Program-made: the position numbers and the translations under genes | The notes under the pieces: model-generated | What the model was told of the DNA's origin: nothing | The model's input: only the letters and a program-made list of their open reading frames with translations | Databases searched by the model: none | Shown here: positions 1 through 9,206 of the stretch, one piece after another | Position numbering within the stretch: the stretch's first letter is position 1 | How the letters are laid out: the number at the start of each line of letters is the position of its first letter | DNA from: a virus | DNA: 64,000 nt | Direction: 5' to 3' (one strand) | Virus record (IMG/VR): IMGVR_UViG_3300042558_004148 | Coordinates: 143,416-207,415 of that record

Positions 1-2
1 GA

Positions 3-269
3 AAACATATATTTGATGTCAAGATAACTATAATGGATGATCCATTATCATATTCAATATACGATAAAAATTATTTTAGAGTTGATTTTTGGATTTGCGA
101 GGATCTCGACATTAAAAAATATGATATACAATTAAGATCAGCAAACAGGGATAAAAATAAATTAATAGTTCATATAGAACCAAATTATAAAGCAACCCTA
201 TTTTTTGATGGCGTTGGTGAAATTGAGAAAATAAATATTTCCAAGAAAAAGGGAGAAAAAATAAACTAA
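3..269 (+). CDS. hypothetical protein, 5' end outside window
   Basis: The reading frame is open from the left edge of the window through the first ATG at position 33 to a TAA at 267-269, so the gene probably begins upstream and only its C-terminal 88 or so residues are present. The visible part is a mix of hydrophobic beta-like stretches and charged residues, ending in a lysine-rich tail (KKKGEKIN). No family is recognised. It lies 27 bases before the glycosyltransferase gene on the same strand, which suggests co-transcription. An alternative is that it starts at the ATG at 33 and is complete at 78 residues. Confidence 0.55.
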   Translation, partial: KHIFDVKITIMDDPLSYSIYDKNYFRVDFWICEDLDIKKYDIQLRSANRDKNKLIVHIEPNYKATLFFDGVGEIEKINISKKKGEKIN

Positions 270-296
270 GACACTATAACTACTAAATTATAATCA

Positions 297-1571
297 ATGA
301 CAAACAATAAGAATAAAAAGAAGCAATCTATGCCGATTAAGATGTCGGTTCCTATGAACATTCTACCCAAATCAAATCTGAAGCAAACAATATCATTATG
401 TTTGGTTATGATTGTGAAAGACGAGGAAGACACCATGGAAAGGTGTTTGAAGGCTGTTGCACCTTATATAAAATATTGGGTAATAGTTGACACCGGATCA
501 ACTGACAAGACGAAGGAAGTTATTAAAACCACGATGGATTCGTTGGGTATTGAAGGGGAATTGCACGAGAGACCATGGGTAAACTTTGAGGTAAATAGAA
601 CTGAAAGTTTAAATTTGGCTAAAGATAAGTGTGACTATAGATGGATAATCGATGCGGATGATACTTTTTTTCCTGATACACCAGGAGTAAATCCATTTGC
701 TGGATTGGACACACAAGCGGATTGCTATCAGCTTCTATATAAACTAAATGCTCTACAATATAACAGAGCACAGATAGTCAGATCAAACCAGAATTGGGTG
801 TATCGAGGGGTTCTTCATGAGTATCTATTTCTTGATGAAGATAAGAAGGAAGTTCTGCAGTCTCCAATAAGAGGATGCCACGTTATTGCTGATATTTCTC
901 CACTTAAAAGAGCTGGTTCACTAGAGGAAAAATATTCAAATGATGCCAAGATATTGGAAGAAGCATTGATAAAAGAGCCGGGTAACGAAAGATATATGTT
1001 TTATTTAGCACAGAGTTATAGAGATTCTGAACAGCTAGATAAAGCTATAGAAGCATATCAGAAGAGAATAGATATGGGTGGATGGGAAGAAGAGGTTTAC
1101 TATTCCAAATATATGATAGCCAAGATAAGCGAGAAAAAGGGTAAACCAGATAACGAGCTTTCAGAATTATATTCCAAAGCATGGGAATATAGGCCATCCA
1201 GATTAGAGTGTGTTTTCCATACCATGAGAAAGCTTAGAGATCAGGGAAGACATCTTGTTGCATTTGCTTATGGTGATGTAGCTATAAAAACTAAAGGAAC
1301 ATCGGATATTCTTTTTATTGAGCCTGAAATTTGGCAATGGAGACTTTTGGATGAATATTCACTGGCTGCTTATTATATAGGTAACCCAGAAATTGCTATG
1401 GAAAAAACATCAGCTATTTTAAGTGCTCCTTTCTTTAAGGATATAGCACCAGCTGAACAAGCTAGGCTTAAGAAAAATATGGATTTCTATAAGAAAGGAT
1501 CGGAGGAAAAATCCAAAAAGCTACAGATGATGCAACAGATGCAAAAAGCACAGGATAGCAGAAAGGTATAG
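297..1571 (+). CDS. GT2-family glycosyltransferase with C-terminal TPR-like helices
   Basis: The predicted protein has 424 residues. A basic N-terminus precedes a GT-A fold of glycosyltransferase family 2: the LCLVMIVKDEED strand and loop (about 34-45), VDTGSTD (64-70), and the metal/nucleotide-sugar motif DADD (119-122). From about residue 200 the protein is alpha-helical with a TPR-like stretch (YMFYLAQSYRDSEQLDKAIEAY), as in bacterial GT2-TPR enzymes, and it ends in a Met/Gln-rich tail. It should transfer a sugar from an activated nucleotide sugar; the acceptor (virion protein, modified DNA base or host glycan) cannot be read from the sequence. Two more glycosyltransferase-like genes lie at 13339 and 49468. 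Confidence 0.85.
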   Translation: MTNNKNKKKQSMPIKMSVPMNILPKSNLKQTISLCLVMIVKDEEDTMERCLKAVAPYIKYWVIVDTGSTDKTKEVIKTTMDSLGIEGELHERPWVNFEVNRTESLNLAKDKCDYRWIIDADDTFFPDTPGVNPFAGLDTQADCYQLLYKLNALQYNRAQIVRSNQNWVYRGVLHEYLFLDEDKKEVLQSPIRGCHVIADISPLKRAGSLEEKYSNDAKILEEALIKEPGNERYMFYLAQSYRDSEQLDKAIEAYQKRIDMGGWEEEVYYSKYMIAKISEKKGKPDNELSELYSKAWEYRPSRLECVFHTMRKLRDQGRHLVAFAYGDVAIKTKGTSDILFIEPEIWQWRLLDEYSLAAYYIGNPEIAMEKTSAILSAPFFKDIAPAEQARLKKNMDFYKKGSEEKSKKLQMMQQMQKAQDSRKV

Positions 1572-1572
1572 T

Positions 1573-1580
1573 GATATATA
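1573..1580 (+). promoter_or_regulatory. putative late promoter element GATATATA
   Basis: The octamer GATATATA followed by G lies 22 bases before the ATG at 1603. The same octamer or a close variant sits before many genes in this window that look late or virion-associated. It resembles the T4 late -10 element TATAAATA in composition and position. Function is inferred from recurrence only. Confidence 0.55.
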
Positions 1581-1602
1581 GAGAAAATAATTAGAAAGTA
1601 AA

Positions 1603-2154
1603 ATGAAACATCTTTTAGAATTTGATTCTTATTCTCCTATGGATGAAGCCGAGGTAAAAGCAGGAGTTCCAGTATATAACGAGGATGAGTTCAATAAAAA
1701 TACCAGTGCTAAACCAGCTATGGTCGTTAAAGTTCCTGAAATTATATCAGTTTTAAATAAATTTATTGCTGATCAGGAAAGTGGTGAAGTTGAAAAAATC
1801 GTAGTTCTAGCTGAGATTCCATCGCAAGGTAAAAATGCACCTAAGTATGTTCTTGATGATGCAGCAGCTGAAAGAGAAAGACAAATACAAAGAAAAACCG
1901 CTATCTACGGAAGTAGAACGGAGAGATCTGATAGACCTGAAGACGACGAGCAAACAGATGCAATCAACATATTTGTTGATTCCGAGTTTATAGTAAAGGG
2001 AGTTATTAATAAATTAGGTAAAGATTATATTTTAGGTATCCCAGAATCTAAGAAAAAGAAAGCTGAATCTAGTAAAGAAATGATGGACTATTACACTGTT
2101 GAAATTGAACCTAGACAAGTATTTGAAATATTCTTCTCTCCTAAGGGAATGTAA
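1603..2154 (+). CDS. hypothetical late protein with N-terminal FxxF-type motif
   Basis: This 183-residue protein is not recognised. Its N-terminus (MKHLLEFDSYSPMDEAE) fits the hydrophobic-x-x-F-x-x-aromatic pattern followed by Glu that recurs at the ends of several proteins in this window and resembles the T4 internal-protein capsid-targeting sequence. The middle is charged, with an Arg/Asp-rich stretch near 95-120. It has its own upstream GATATATA element and is followed directly by a strong terminator, so it appears to be expressed as a single gene. A head-associated or scaffold-type role is inference only. Confidence 0.7.
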   Translation: MKHLLEFDSYSPMDEAEVKAGVPVYNEDEFNKNTSAKPAMVVKVPEIISVLNKFIADQESGEVEKIVVLAEIPSQGKNAPKYVLDDAAAERERQIQRKTAIYGSRTERSDRPEDDEQTDAINIFVDSEFIVKGVINKLGKDYILGIPESKKKKAESSKEMMDYYTVEIEPRQVFEIFFSPKGM

Positions 2155-2176
2155 TAAAAATCAACAATATAACGAA

Positions 2177-2209
2177 ATCCCCAATAATTTTTTATTATTG
2201 GGGATTTTT
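2177..2209 (+). terminator. rho-independent terminator after 1603 gene
   Basis: A perfect 12-base stem (AATCCCCAATAA / TTATTGGGGATT) encloses a T-rich loop and is followed by a T-rich tract. It separates the upstream gene from the topoisomerase gene. Confidence 0.85.
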
Positions 2210-2223
2210 ATTGAAATTAAATT

Positions 2224-2234
2224 GTGTAGGTGTG
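2224..2234 (+). promoter_or_regulatory. GTGTAG(G/A)TGTG motif before topoisomerase gene
   Basis: The 11-mer GTGTAGGTGTG lies 28 bases before the ATG of the large topoisomerase subunit. A copy with one mismatch (GTGTAGATGTG, 6924-6934) lies upstream of the second topoisomerase subunit. Sharing between two functionally paired but separate genes suggests a common control element, perhaps of a middle promoter. This is pattern evidence only. Confidence 0.35.
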
Positions 2235-2262
2235 ATATAAAATTAAAGTAAATTTCATATAC

Positions 2263-4044
2263 ATGAGCAAAGTTAATAAATCAATAGAGGTTCTTACTGA
2301 TTTCGAGCATATTATTAAGAGACCGACTATGTACGTCGGTTCGGTTAAAAAAAGCGACGAAGTGCTTCCTATTATAGGGGATGGCTTTATAAAATCAGTC
2401 ACCAAGGAGCACTCCATAGGTATGTATAAACTCTTCGATGAGGTTTTTGCAAACTCGGTTGATGAGGCCAAGAGAATGCAATCACCGATGAAGAAGATTA
2501 CTGTTGAGATTAATAGCAAGGAAAATATGATGTCCATAACCGATTCGGGTGACGGATTTACTAATGGTTCAGTTATTAATAAGAAGAGTAAATTAAGCAA
2601 TATAGAAACTGCGGTATCTATGCTTAGAGCTGGTTCTAATTTCGACAACGATTCAATAGACGAATCAATTGTCGGAACCAATGGTATGGGAGTCAGTTTG
2701 GTTAACGCTTTATCTGTAATGTTTGAGATTGAAACTACAAACAGTAATGAAACCTATACGCAAACTTGGAAAAATTTTATAGCTTCCAAAGCAGATGTAA
2801 AAAGTAAGGTGAAGAGTAAGTCTACTGGTACTAGAGTTACCTTTATACCAAATGGATCGGTGTTTGATAAGTCCCAATGGGACTATTCGACAATAAAATC
2901 ATATCTCTGTCTGAAAAAGAGAGTATTGGAGTCGGAAGAAAAAACATCCAATCTGAAGATAGAATTTATATGGGATGGTAAGACTGAATTAGTTCAATCA
3001 GGTTTAAATCCTGATTGGTCAGCAAAAACTCCGATAGGCGAGCTTCTTATATGGGAGAAGAAACAGGACTCCGGCTCATTCTCTTTTGTTAATAGTGCTA
3101 TATGTACTGGTATACATCAAAAGATCGTATACGATAAAATAAACAATGAATTGGACGATTCATTGGGGCATCACTTCTACGACAGCTTACTTATATTAAA
3201 TCTTTCACCAAAGATAGTTAGATTCGGAGATCAGAATAAAACAAAATTTGTTTCCAAGAGAGAGGAAGTCGAACCAACGATAATAAGAAACTTTGATTCT
3301 CAACTTAATAAATTTTTTAGAAGTGAAACTTTTAAAAAAATTAAGAAAGCGGTAGATGATAGAAAAAAAGATACAGCACTAAAAAAAATTAGGAAAGAAA
3401 AAAAATCAATTAAGATAAAACATTCCAATAAATATTTTCCACCAACCTCGGGAAAAGCGGAAAATTTATTTATAGTTGAGGGACTAAGTGCGATGGGATC
3501 AATCTTACAAAAAAGAGATTCTAAGAAGGATGGTGTTTATGCGCTTAAAGGTAAAATTAAGAATGCCAGAAGTCTTGGGGATCTTTCTGATAACAGGGAG
3601 ATTTTGGAACTTATGCAAATCTTAAATCTTGATCCTGAAGGTCCCGCATTAAATTGTCCATTCGATAAAGTTGTTATTGCAACGGACCAGGATCCAGACG
3701 GAGCACATATAACATCCTTGTTAATAAATCTTTTCTATTCCTGGTTTCCCTGGATGGTTAAGCAAGGGAGAATACATTTCCTTGAAACCCCTCTGGTAAC
3801 TGTTGGCGATAGAACTAAGAAATATTATTATTCATTAGACGAATTTAAGAAAGCTTCCAATAGAGGAGGAGCGGTTAGATACCTTAAGGGACTTGGTTCT
3901 CTTTCGATGGATGACTGGGATTATGTAATGAAAAACAAAAGAATAATAGCGCTGAAGGAGGATACACATACAAAGAAAAATCTGGAGATGGCCTTTGGTA
4001 AATCCGCGCAAGAAAGGAAAAAATGGTTAAGTAACCCATTATAA
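2263..4044 (+). CDS. type II DNA topoisomerase large subunit (ATPase + TOPRIM; T4 gp39-like)
   Basis: The 593-residue protein has the GyrB/ParE/T4 gp39 arrangement. The GHKL ATPase domain shows the Mg/ATP Asn region EVFANSVDEA (N64), ITDSGDGF (92-99) and the glycine lid GTNGMGVSL (138-146). The TOPRIM domain has EGLSAMGSIL near 405 and the metal-binding DQDPDGAH near 480. ATP-driven strand passage would relieve topological stress during phage replication together with the DNA-cleaving subunit at 6995. It is shorter than cellular GyrB and, as in T4, encoded apart from its partner. It follows a terminator and has its own upstream region. Confidence 0.95.
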   Translation: MSKVNKSIEVLTDFEHIIKRPTMYVGSVKKSDEVLPIIGDGFIKSVTKEHSIGMYKLFDEVFANSVDEAKRMQSPMKKITVEINSKENMMSITDSGDGFTNGSVINKKSKLSNIETAVSMLRAGSNFDNDSIDESIVGTNGMGVSLVNALSVMFEIETTNSNETYTQTWKNFIASKADVKSKVKSKSTGTRVTFIPNGSVFDKSQWDYSTIKSYLCLKKRVLESEEKTSNLKIEFIWDGKTELVQSGLNPDWSAKTPIGELLIWEKKQDSGSFSFVNSAICTGIHQKIVYDKINNELDDSLGHHFYDSLLILNLSPKIVRFGDQNKTKFVSKREEVEPTIIRNFDSQLNKFFRSETFKKIKKAVDDRKKDTALKKIRKEKKSIKIKHSNKYFPPTSGKAENLFIVEGLSAMGSILQKRDSKKDGVYALKGKIKNARSLGDLSDNREILELMQILNLDPEGPALNCPFDKVVIATDQDPDGAHITSLLINLFYSWFPWMVKQGRIHFLETPLVTVGDRTKKYYYSLDEFKKASNRGGAVRYLKGLGSLSMDDWDYVMKNKRIIALKEDTHTKKNLEMAFGKSAQERKKWLSNPL

Positions 4045-4053
4045 TTTTTCATT

Positions 4054-4075
4054 CCGCATTAATTTATTAATCTTG
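4054..4075 (+). promoter_or_regulatory. putative early promoter (CCG-N11-TAATCTTG)
   Basis: CCG at 4054-4056 is followed after exactly 11 bases by TAATCTTG (4068-4075), close to the Bacteroidota -7 consensus TAnnTTTG. Eight other intergenic sites here show the same spacing. The ATG of the UV endonuclease follows at 4091, giving a leader of about 10 bases. Confidence 0.55.
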
Positions 4076-4090
4076 TAAAAAAAATAAGAT

Positions 4091-5005
4091 ATGGATAGAA
4101 AGTATGGTTACTGCTGTATAAACATGACTCTAGCTGAAAGCAAGGAGAAAGTTACCACCAATAGAGGAATGGTCAAAAAAACATTTTTGGAGAGAGGAAT
4201 AGATTATGTTTCTGATCTTGCTCTTTTAAATGTCAGAGATCTAAAAAAAATTATTGAATGGAACCATTCTAATTCTATATTCATGTACAGGATGTCCAGT
4301 GACATATTCCCGTGGTGCTCAGAATATGAAATATCCGAATTAAAGGATTATCCGGAGATCAAAGATATTCTTAAGGAATGCGGTGATCTTGCTAAGAAAT
4401 TTGATCAGAGAATAACTTTTCACCCATCACCATATGGTGTGCTTGCATCTGAAAGACCAGACGTTGTAATAAAAGCAATTAAGGAATTATCGCAGCATGG
4501 TGAAATAATGGATATGATGGGTCTGGATAGATCCGTTTATTATCCTATAAACATCCACGTAAATACAACGAAACCAGATAAGGAAAGCGCAGCTAATAGA
4601 TTCTGTGATAATTTTTCGTTATTGCCAGATTCTGTTAAGAGTAGACTTGTCGTGGAAGTTGACGATAAAAAATCCCAGTATACATCGGTGGATCTATTTA
4701 ATATGGTCCATTCGAAAATAGGAATACCTGTTACTTTCGATTATCTACACAATGAATGTAATAAACCAGATAATATGACGGAAGCCCAATCTTTATCTGT
4801 TTGTTTATCCACATGGCCGGAGGGTATACCAGCAATAACACACTACTCCGATTCAAGAAGATTAAACGAGGATTCTACAGCCAGAGAGGTTGCACATTCT
4901 GATTGGATTTGGAAAGCACCCGAAACATACGGATTAAACTTTGATATAGAGTTTGAAGTAAAGATGAAAGAAAGGGCTTTATTAAAATACCTAAATCAAA
5001 TATAA
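4091..5005 (+). CDS. uvsE: UV damage endonuclease, UvdE/UvsE family
   Basis: The 304-residue protein matches the UVDE family: a TIM barrel that nicks DNA 5' to UV photoproducts and some other lesions. Recognisable segments are the N-terminal GYCCINM, the family block MYRMSSDIFPW, the metal-site HPSPYGVL, NIHVN, the VEVDDK segment and the late TFDYLHN and ITHYSDS blocks, which supply metal-binding His/Asp/Glu residues. It would act in repair of phage DNA, probably early, because it sits directly behind a putative early promoter. Length agrees with bacterial UvsE proteins of about 300 residues. Confidence 0.92.
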   Translation: MDRKYGYCCINMTLAESKEKVTTNRGMVKKTFLERGIDYVSDLALLNVRDLKKIIEWNHSNSIFMYRMSSDIFPWCSEYEISELKDYPEIKDILKECGDLAKKFDQRITFHPSPYGVLASERPDVVIKAIKELSQHGEIMDMMGLDRSVYYPINIHVNTTKPDKESAANRFCDNFSLLPDSVKSRLVVEVDDKKSQYTSVDLFNMVHSKIGIPVTFDYLHNECNKPDNMTEAQSLSVCLSTWPEGIPAITHYSDSRRLNEDSTAREVAHSDWIWKAPETYGLNFDIEFEVKMKERALLKYLNQI

Positions 5006-5010
5006 TTTTT

Positions 5011-5241
5011 ATGAAAAATAGTCAAGAGATAGAAGATTTCGAATCGCTACTAGCATCACAGGAAAATTCAAATATTAAATATAACGTTGATACAGATATG
5101 GAGTCATTGGTTAAATATGACTACCTGATCGAAGTTTACGGTAAAGATTTGGTTGACTCCGTGGTTTATAAGAAGAATGATTTATTTGATCCTGAATATT
5201 ATAAGACTGTATTACTGGAATTAGAAAATAGAGGAATGTAA
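5011..5241 (+). CDS. small hypothetical protein
   Basis: A 76-residue acidic protein with no recognised family. It begins 5 bases after the UV endonuclease stop and its stop codon TAA overlaps the next ATG (TAATG), a tight operon arrangement. The C-terminus (YYKTVLLELENRGM) looks helical. Confidence 0.65.
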   Translation: MKNSQEIEDFESLLASQENSNIKYNVDTDMESLVKYDYLIEVYGKDLVDSVVYKKNDLFDPEYYKTVLLELENRGM

Positions 5242-5603
5242 TGTTTAAGGAGGAAGATAATAATCTAGAAAGTGGATATCCCATAGATAAACATCCACAG
5301 TATTCTATATTAAGAAAGCATATAGAAAGATCCGTACAAGATCTATTTTTAATTTCACTAAGAAATCAAAATAGTGATATTTTTTATGTTTTCGAAAAAG
5401 AAGAACAGATAGATGCATTTCTTGAAAGAATGCTTAAGTATTGGGAAAAATACGAGAAGTACGAAACTTGCCAGGAAATAGTTAAGCTTGGGAAGAAGTT
5501 GAAGAAGAAGTGGAAAACCAGAGAATCAAATCCGGAAACAGCCGGCGAGATAAGAATAAAAGATATATTTAGATCAACATTTGATGACGAAAGATTACTA
5601 TAG
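5241..5603 (+). CDS. small helical protein with YEKYETC motif
   Basis: This 120-residue protein is mostly helical and highly charged. Near its centre it carries [19 protein letters not shown], which matches the pattern (E)YEKCxx(L/I) in three tandem small proteins at 19770-20480, so these four appear to be one family. The motif recalls the UVR helical hairpin (FExAAxLRD) of UvrB/UvrC, but that similarity may be only helical convergence. The 3' end overlaps the DnaJ start by 20 bases in another frame. Confidence 0.65.
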   Translation: MFKEEDNNLESGYPIDKHPQYSILRKHIERSVQDLFLISLRNQNSDIFYVFEKEEQIDAFLERMLKYWEKYEKYETCQEIVKLGKKLKKKWKTRESNPETAGEIRIKDIFRSTFDDERLL

Positions 5604-6603
5604 AATATTAGATGTATCTAAAGATGCTACAGCGGATGATATAAAAAAGGCATATCGTAAATTAGCTATCAAGTACCACCCAGATAAAACTGGGAATGAT
5701 AAGGTGGCGGAAGAAAAATTTAAGGAGATATCGGAAGCCTATGAGATATTATCCGACCCAGCAAAAAGATCGTCTCACGACAGACCACCATTCAGTGGAT
5801 TCTGGGACGGAAGTAATCCATACCAGACTGGTGATTTTTCATCATTCTTTACGGCACAGCAAAGACAGAGCGAACCAAGGGTACATAAGGGTAGAAACAT
5901 TAGCATTTATGTTTCTGTTACTCTGGAGGAAATGATGACGGGAACTAGCAAAAAAGTAAAGATAACAAGGAAGACTCAATGTAGGGATTGCTCCGGAACC
6001 GGCGCAGAAAATGCGGATCTACAAAAATGTAATGAATGTGGTGGTATAGGTAAGGTTAATAGAACTGTACATCATGCATTCGGTGAGGTTGTTATGCAGG
6101 AAGACTGTAAATATTGCTATGGCTCGGGAACAAGGTCTAAATCGAATTGTAAATCATGCTTTGGTTCTGGTACAATAAGGAGAGAAGAGGAGATTGACGT
6201 AAACATACCGAAGGGATCTATTTCCGGAGTCTCTTATTTAATAGTCGGTAAAGGAGACTGGGAAAAATCTCCATCCAACCCAGGTGATTTGGTAATAAAC
6301 GTAGAGGAATATTTACATCCGATTTATACCAGGGATGGCATAAATCTAATTCACGAAAAAAAGGTTTCTTTTAAGGATCTTTGCGTTGGAATAGAAGCTG
6401 AAATTCCTAACTTAAAAGGATCCAATTGGAGAATAAAAATACCTGCAGGATCTTCTCCTGGTAGGCTATTCAGATTACCTGGAAAGGGAATACCCGAATT
6501 TAATGGATTTGGTAGCGGTGATATACTCGTTAAATTAAACCTAAATGTTCCTAAGGATCTCACCGAGGAACAAATAGAAGCATTAGAAAACTTTAAAGAT
6601 TAA
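5584..6603 (+). CDS. dnaJ: DnaJ co-chaperone, type I (J domain, zinc-finger, C-terminal substrate domain)
   Basis: The 339-residue protein has an N-terminal J domain with HPD in KYHPDKTG, a short Gly/Phe-like linker, four CxxCxGxG-type repeats ([32 protein letters not shown]) binding two zincs, and the C-terminal beta domain. It should stimulate a host or phage Hsp70. The ATG at 5584 begins directly with the J domain ([11 protein letters not shown]); the in-frame TTG three bases upstream is unlikely. A complete type I DnaJ is unusual in a phage and might assist capsid or replisome assembly. Confidence 0.95.
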   Translation: MTKDYYRILDVSKDATADDIKKAYRKLAIKYHPDKTGNDKVAEEKFKEISEAYEILSDPAKRSSHDRPPFSGFWDGSNPYQTGDFSSFFTAQQRQSEPRVHKGRNISIYVSVTLEEMMTGTSKKVKITRKTQCRDCSGTGAENADLQKCNECGGIGKVNRTVHHAFGEVVMQEDCKYCYGSGTRSKSNCKSCFGSGTIRREEEIDVNIPKGSISGVSYLIVGKGDWEKSPSNPGDLVINVEEYLHPIYTRDGINLIHEKKVSFKDLCVGIEAEIPNLKGSNWRIKIPAGSSPGRLFRLPGKGIPEFNGFGSGDILVKLNLNVPKDLTEEQIEALENFKD

Positions 6604-6606
6604 AAT

Positions 6607-6918
6607 ATGGAAATGATATTATTATTCCTTTTTATAGGATGGACCTTTGCAACTACCATAGTTAATGGATCTATTTTTGATAGAATTAGAAATTGGCTGC
6701 TAGTTAGAATTCCGCTATTAGGTAAACTTTTTTCTTGCATAAGATGCCTTAGTTTCTGGACTGGATTATTCATATTTGGTATGCTTACCAAATATGACTA
6801 TATACACGAAATTTTTGGACTGCCATTATATTTCAATTTTATAATATATCCATTTATACAGAGTGGGGTTTCAGTAATTATCGAATCATTCGTTATATTT
6901 CTTAGAAAATCAAATTAA
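6607..6918 (+). CDS. small membrane protein, DUF1360-like
   Basis: The 103-residue protein has three or so hydrophobic segments (about 2-20, 42-62, 74-97) and a CIRCLSFWTG motif between the first two. CxxCxxFW next to a membrane helix is typical of DUF1360 proteins found in bacteria and phages, whose function is unknown. It begins 3 bases after dnaJ and is probably co-transcribed. Confidence 0.7.
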   Translation: MEMILLFLFIGWTFATTIVNGSIFDRIRNWLLVRIPLLGKLFSCIRCLSFWTGLFIFGMLTKYDYIHEIFGLPLYFNFIIYPFIQSGVSVIIESFVIFLRKSN

Positions 6919-6923
6919 AATTA

Positions 6924-6934
6924 GTGTAGATGTG
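6924..6934 (+). promoter_or_regulatory. GTGTAGATGTG motif before second topoisomerase gene
   Basis: This 11-mer differs at one base from the motif at 2224-2234 upstream of the other topoisomerase subunit. It lies 60 bases before the ATG at 6995. Shared control of the two subunits is inferred. Confidence 0.35.
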
Positions 6935-6994
6935 GAAATAAAGACCATAGCAGCACTATAAATTAGAAATCATATAAAACCAAGTACAAGCAAG

Positions 6995-8389
6995 ATGAAT
7001 AAGAATTTGAGCATATCTGATCAAATAAACACACAATACAGAACATATGCGCTGTATGTTTTACAAAGCAGAGGTATACCTAATTTCTATGATGGACTTA
7101 CTCCGGTTCAGAGATTGATCCTGGAAAACTCACCTTCCCGATTTAATAAAACTGTGGGTCTTGTTGGTGAAGTCATTAAAACCGGATTATATCACCATGG
7201 GGATTCTTCTTTAGCAGGTGCCATCTCAAAATTGGCGAGACCTTTTGGATGTGCATATGGTATATTGGAAGGAGATGGATATTTTGGATCTCCAGTTAAT
7301 CCAAGTCCAGCCGCTCCGAGATATACATCGGTTAGAATCAACAGTAAAATTAAAGATATACTTTCCAAAAATTCCGACCTAAACGAAAAGAATGAGGAGG
7401 GTGGACATGATTGGATTCATACTGAAGTCCCATTGGGATTACTTACTCACGTGGTTGGTATTGCAGTTGGATACAGAAGTAATATACTTCCCAGAAAGTT
7501 TGAGGATATAATCGAATATCTACAGGGAACACCAAAGTTACTAAAACCTTACTTCAAGGACTTTACTGGGAAGATCAGTAAATATATGGGTGAAGAAAAT
7601 ACGTGGCTTATAGAAAGCTCGTTTGTAGCAGACCCAAACAAAAAAACAATTACCATAGCGGATCTTCCGCCAGTGATGAGGTACGATAGTTTCATTAATA
7701 AACTGGACGATAAACTTGAAAGACTCGGATTTGATTATAGAATAGAAAACAGATCACAGAGTAAATGTGAGCTGGTTGTTTCACTAAGAGGAATCACACC
7801 CGATAATTTTAAGTATGTTTGTGAGGTAGTATCCAAGATATGTAAGATCATAGTTAAGGAGGACGTTATTCTTATTAAGGACGGGAATGTAATGGAATTT
7901 GGTTCGGTGAAAGAATATCTAGATCATTTCAAGGAGCATCTCGAATTGGTTAAACTGAAGAGATTATTAAGAGACGAATCTGATTATTCTAGAGAGCTTA
8001 CTTTCTTAGAGGCAAAATTAAAGTTTCTTAATTTTATGATAACCAAAAAAAGAACAAATCCCGAGATTATTAAATTTTTGGATGAATTTGAATCGTGGAT
8101 TTCTTCACGACTTGGTAAAATAGAATTGGTTAAATTATCAGTTGAACATATAAAACAAACTGAGAACGAAATAGCTGAACTTAAGAAAAAAATTATACAG
8201 GTCAGAAAAGAAATAAAAGAACAGGACAAGATCTATAAGACTATGTGTAAGGAAGTTCTTAAACTTGAAAAAACTAGACATAAGAAAATCATAAATTCTT
8301 TATTTGAACCTGAACAATCCAATGGTATTGAAATATTCCAGGTGGAAGAAGAAGAAATTGAAATTAAGCAGGAAGAGGACGAAATTTAA
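6995..8389 (+). CDS. type II DNA topoisomerase DNA-cleaving subunit (GyrA/ParC; T4 gp52-like)
   Basis: The 464-residue protein corresponds to the breakage-reunion domain of GyrA/ParC and T4 gp52. Visible landmarks are YVLQSRGIPNFYDGLTPVQR, the YHHGD winged-helix segment (66-70), and the catalytic tyrosine in AAPRYTSVR (Y110), which forms the covalent link with DNA. A long charged coiled coil occupies about 310-440, followed by an acidic tail. There is no C-terminal beta-pinwheel DNA-wrapping domain, as in T4. It partners with the ATPase subunit at 2263. Confidence 0.95.
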   Translation: MNKNLSISDQINTQYRTYALYVLQSRGIPNFYDGLTPVQRLILENSPSRFNKTVGLVGEVIKTGLYHHGDSSLAGAISKLARPFGCAYGILEGDGYFGSPVNPSPAAPRYTSVRINSKIKDILSKNSDLNEKNEEGGHDWIHTEVPLGLLTHVVGIAVGYRSNILPRKFEDIIEYLQGTPKLLKPYFKDFTGKISKYMGEENTWLIESSFVADPNKKTITIADLPPVMRYDSFINKLDDKLERLGFDYRIENRSQSKCELVVSLRGITPDNFKYVCEVVSKICKIIVKEDVILIKDGNVMEFGSVKEYLDHFKEHLELVKLKRLLRDESDYSRELTFLEAKLKFLNFMITKKRTNPEIIKFLDEFESWISSRLGKIELVKLSVEHIKQTENEIAELKKKIIQVRKEIKEQDKIYKTMCKEVLKLEKTRHKKIINSLFEPEQSNGIEIFQVEEEEIEIKQEEDEI

Positions 8390-8427
8390 AATAAAAAGAG
8401 AACTAGAACTATTAAATAAATAAAATA

Positions 8428-9201
8428 ATGAAATTAAGAATTACGAGCATACCGAATTTAATTGCTTTCCTTAAGAGATTGAAAGCTGTAGACAAGAGTG
8501 TAATATTAGAAATAACCGACGATATGGTTTTTTCCAAGGTTCATACTCCGGATAAATCAATCATGAAATATTCTAGCGTAAAGATAGGGGATGTTTTAGA
8601 GGGAGATATTGATTGGAAAGGATTAAAGACAGACAGAGTTAAAATAGGTATTATAGATGCTACCAGATTAATGGATGCATTTAAGCACTTTAGACCTGAA
8701 GAAGAGGTATTTTTGGAACTTGTAACAGACCAAGTGGACGGATCTTGCGTAGCGACGGAGGTAAAATTAGTATCTGCATCACTTAATATCAAATTAAGAT
8801 GCGCTGATCTGAATTTATTATCATATATCGAGGATAAGATACTTTCTCTTGTTCACAGTAAGGAAGATTATTTAGTTAATTTTAAAATATACCAATCTGA
8901 TTTTACCACGGTACTTTCACTATGTGGATTGGAAAATAACTCGGAGGAGATACTTTCATTCCAGATAAGTGATAAGAATGCGCATGCTGTAGGTGATTCT
9001 TTCAACTATAAGTTAAACATAGGTGCATCCGAAATATTATTTCATGATGACTCAATTAACAAGGTGGAGCCAAACGTGTACAAGAATCAACTATCACACA
9101 TGGAGGCTGAAACATGCCAGGTTTATGTACATGAGAACAGATTTGTTTTATTCTCTGAACAATCATCAACTTCGATAGCAATCGGATTGGTAGAAAAATA
9201 A
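8428..9201 (+). CDS. probable DNA polymerase sliding clamp (T4 gp45/PCNA-like)
   Basis: The 257-residue protein has clamp-like size and an alternating beta-rich pattern with two similar halves: an N-terminal domain (1-125) and a C-terminal domain, each starting with a helix and hydrophobic strands. It lies directly before the DNA polymerase fragment, the expected neighbour. Sequence motifs of clamps are weak, so the call rests on size, secondary-structure pattern and context. A clamp would encircle DNA and tether polymerase and, in T4, late transcription. Confidence 0.6.
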   Translation: MKLRITSIPNLIAFLKRLKAVDKSVILEITDDMVFSKVHTPDKSIMKYSSVKIGDVLEGDIDWKGLKTDRVKIGIIDATRLMDAFKHFRPEEEVFLELVTDQVDGSCVATEVKLVSASLNIKLRCADLNLLSYIEDKILSLVHSKEDYLVNFKIYQSDFTTVLSLCGLENNSEEILSFQISDKNAHAVGDSFNYKLNIGASEILFHDDSINKVEPNVYKNQLSHMEAETCQVYVHENRFVLFSEQSSTSIAIGLVEK

Positions 9202-9206
9202 TATAA

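Noticed and set aside
2217-2681. 154-aa ORF on the minus strand
   Set aside because: It lies inside the topoisomerase gene, with an ordinary shadow composition rich in Leu/Ser, and has no promoter or family.
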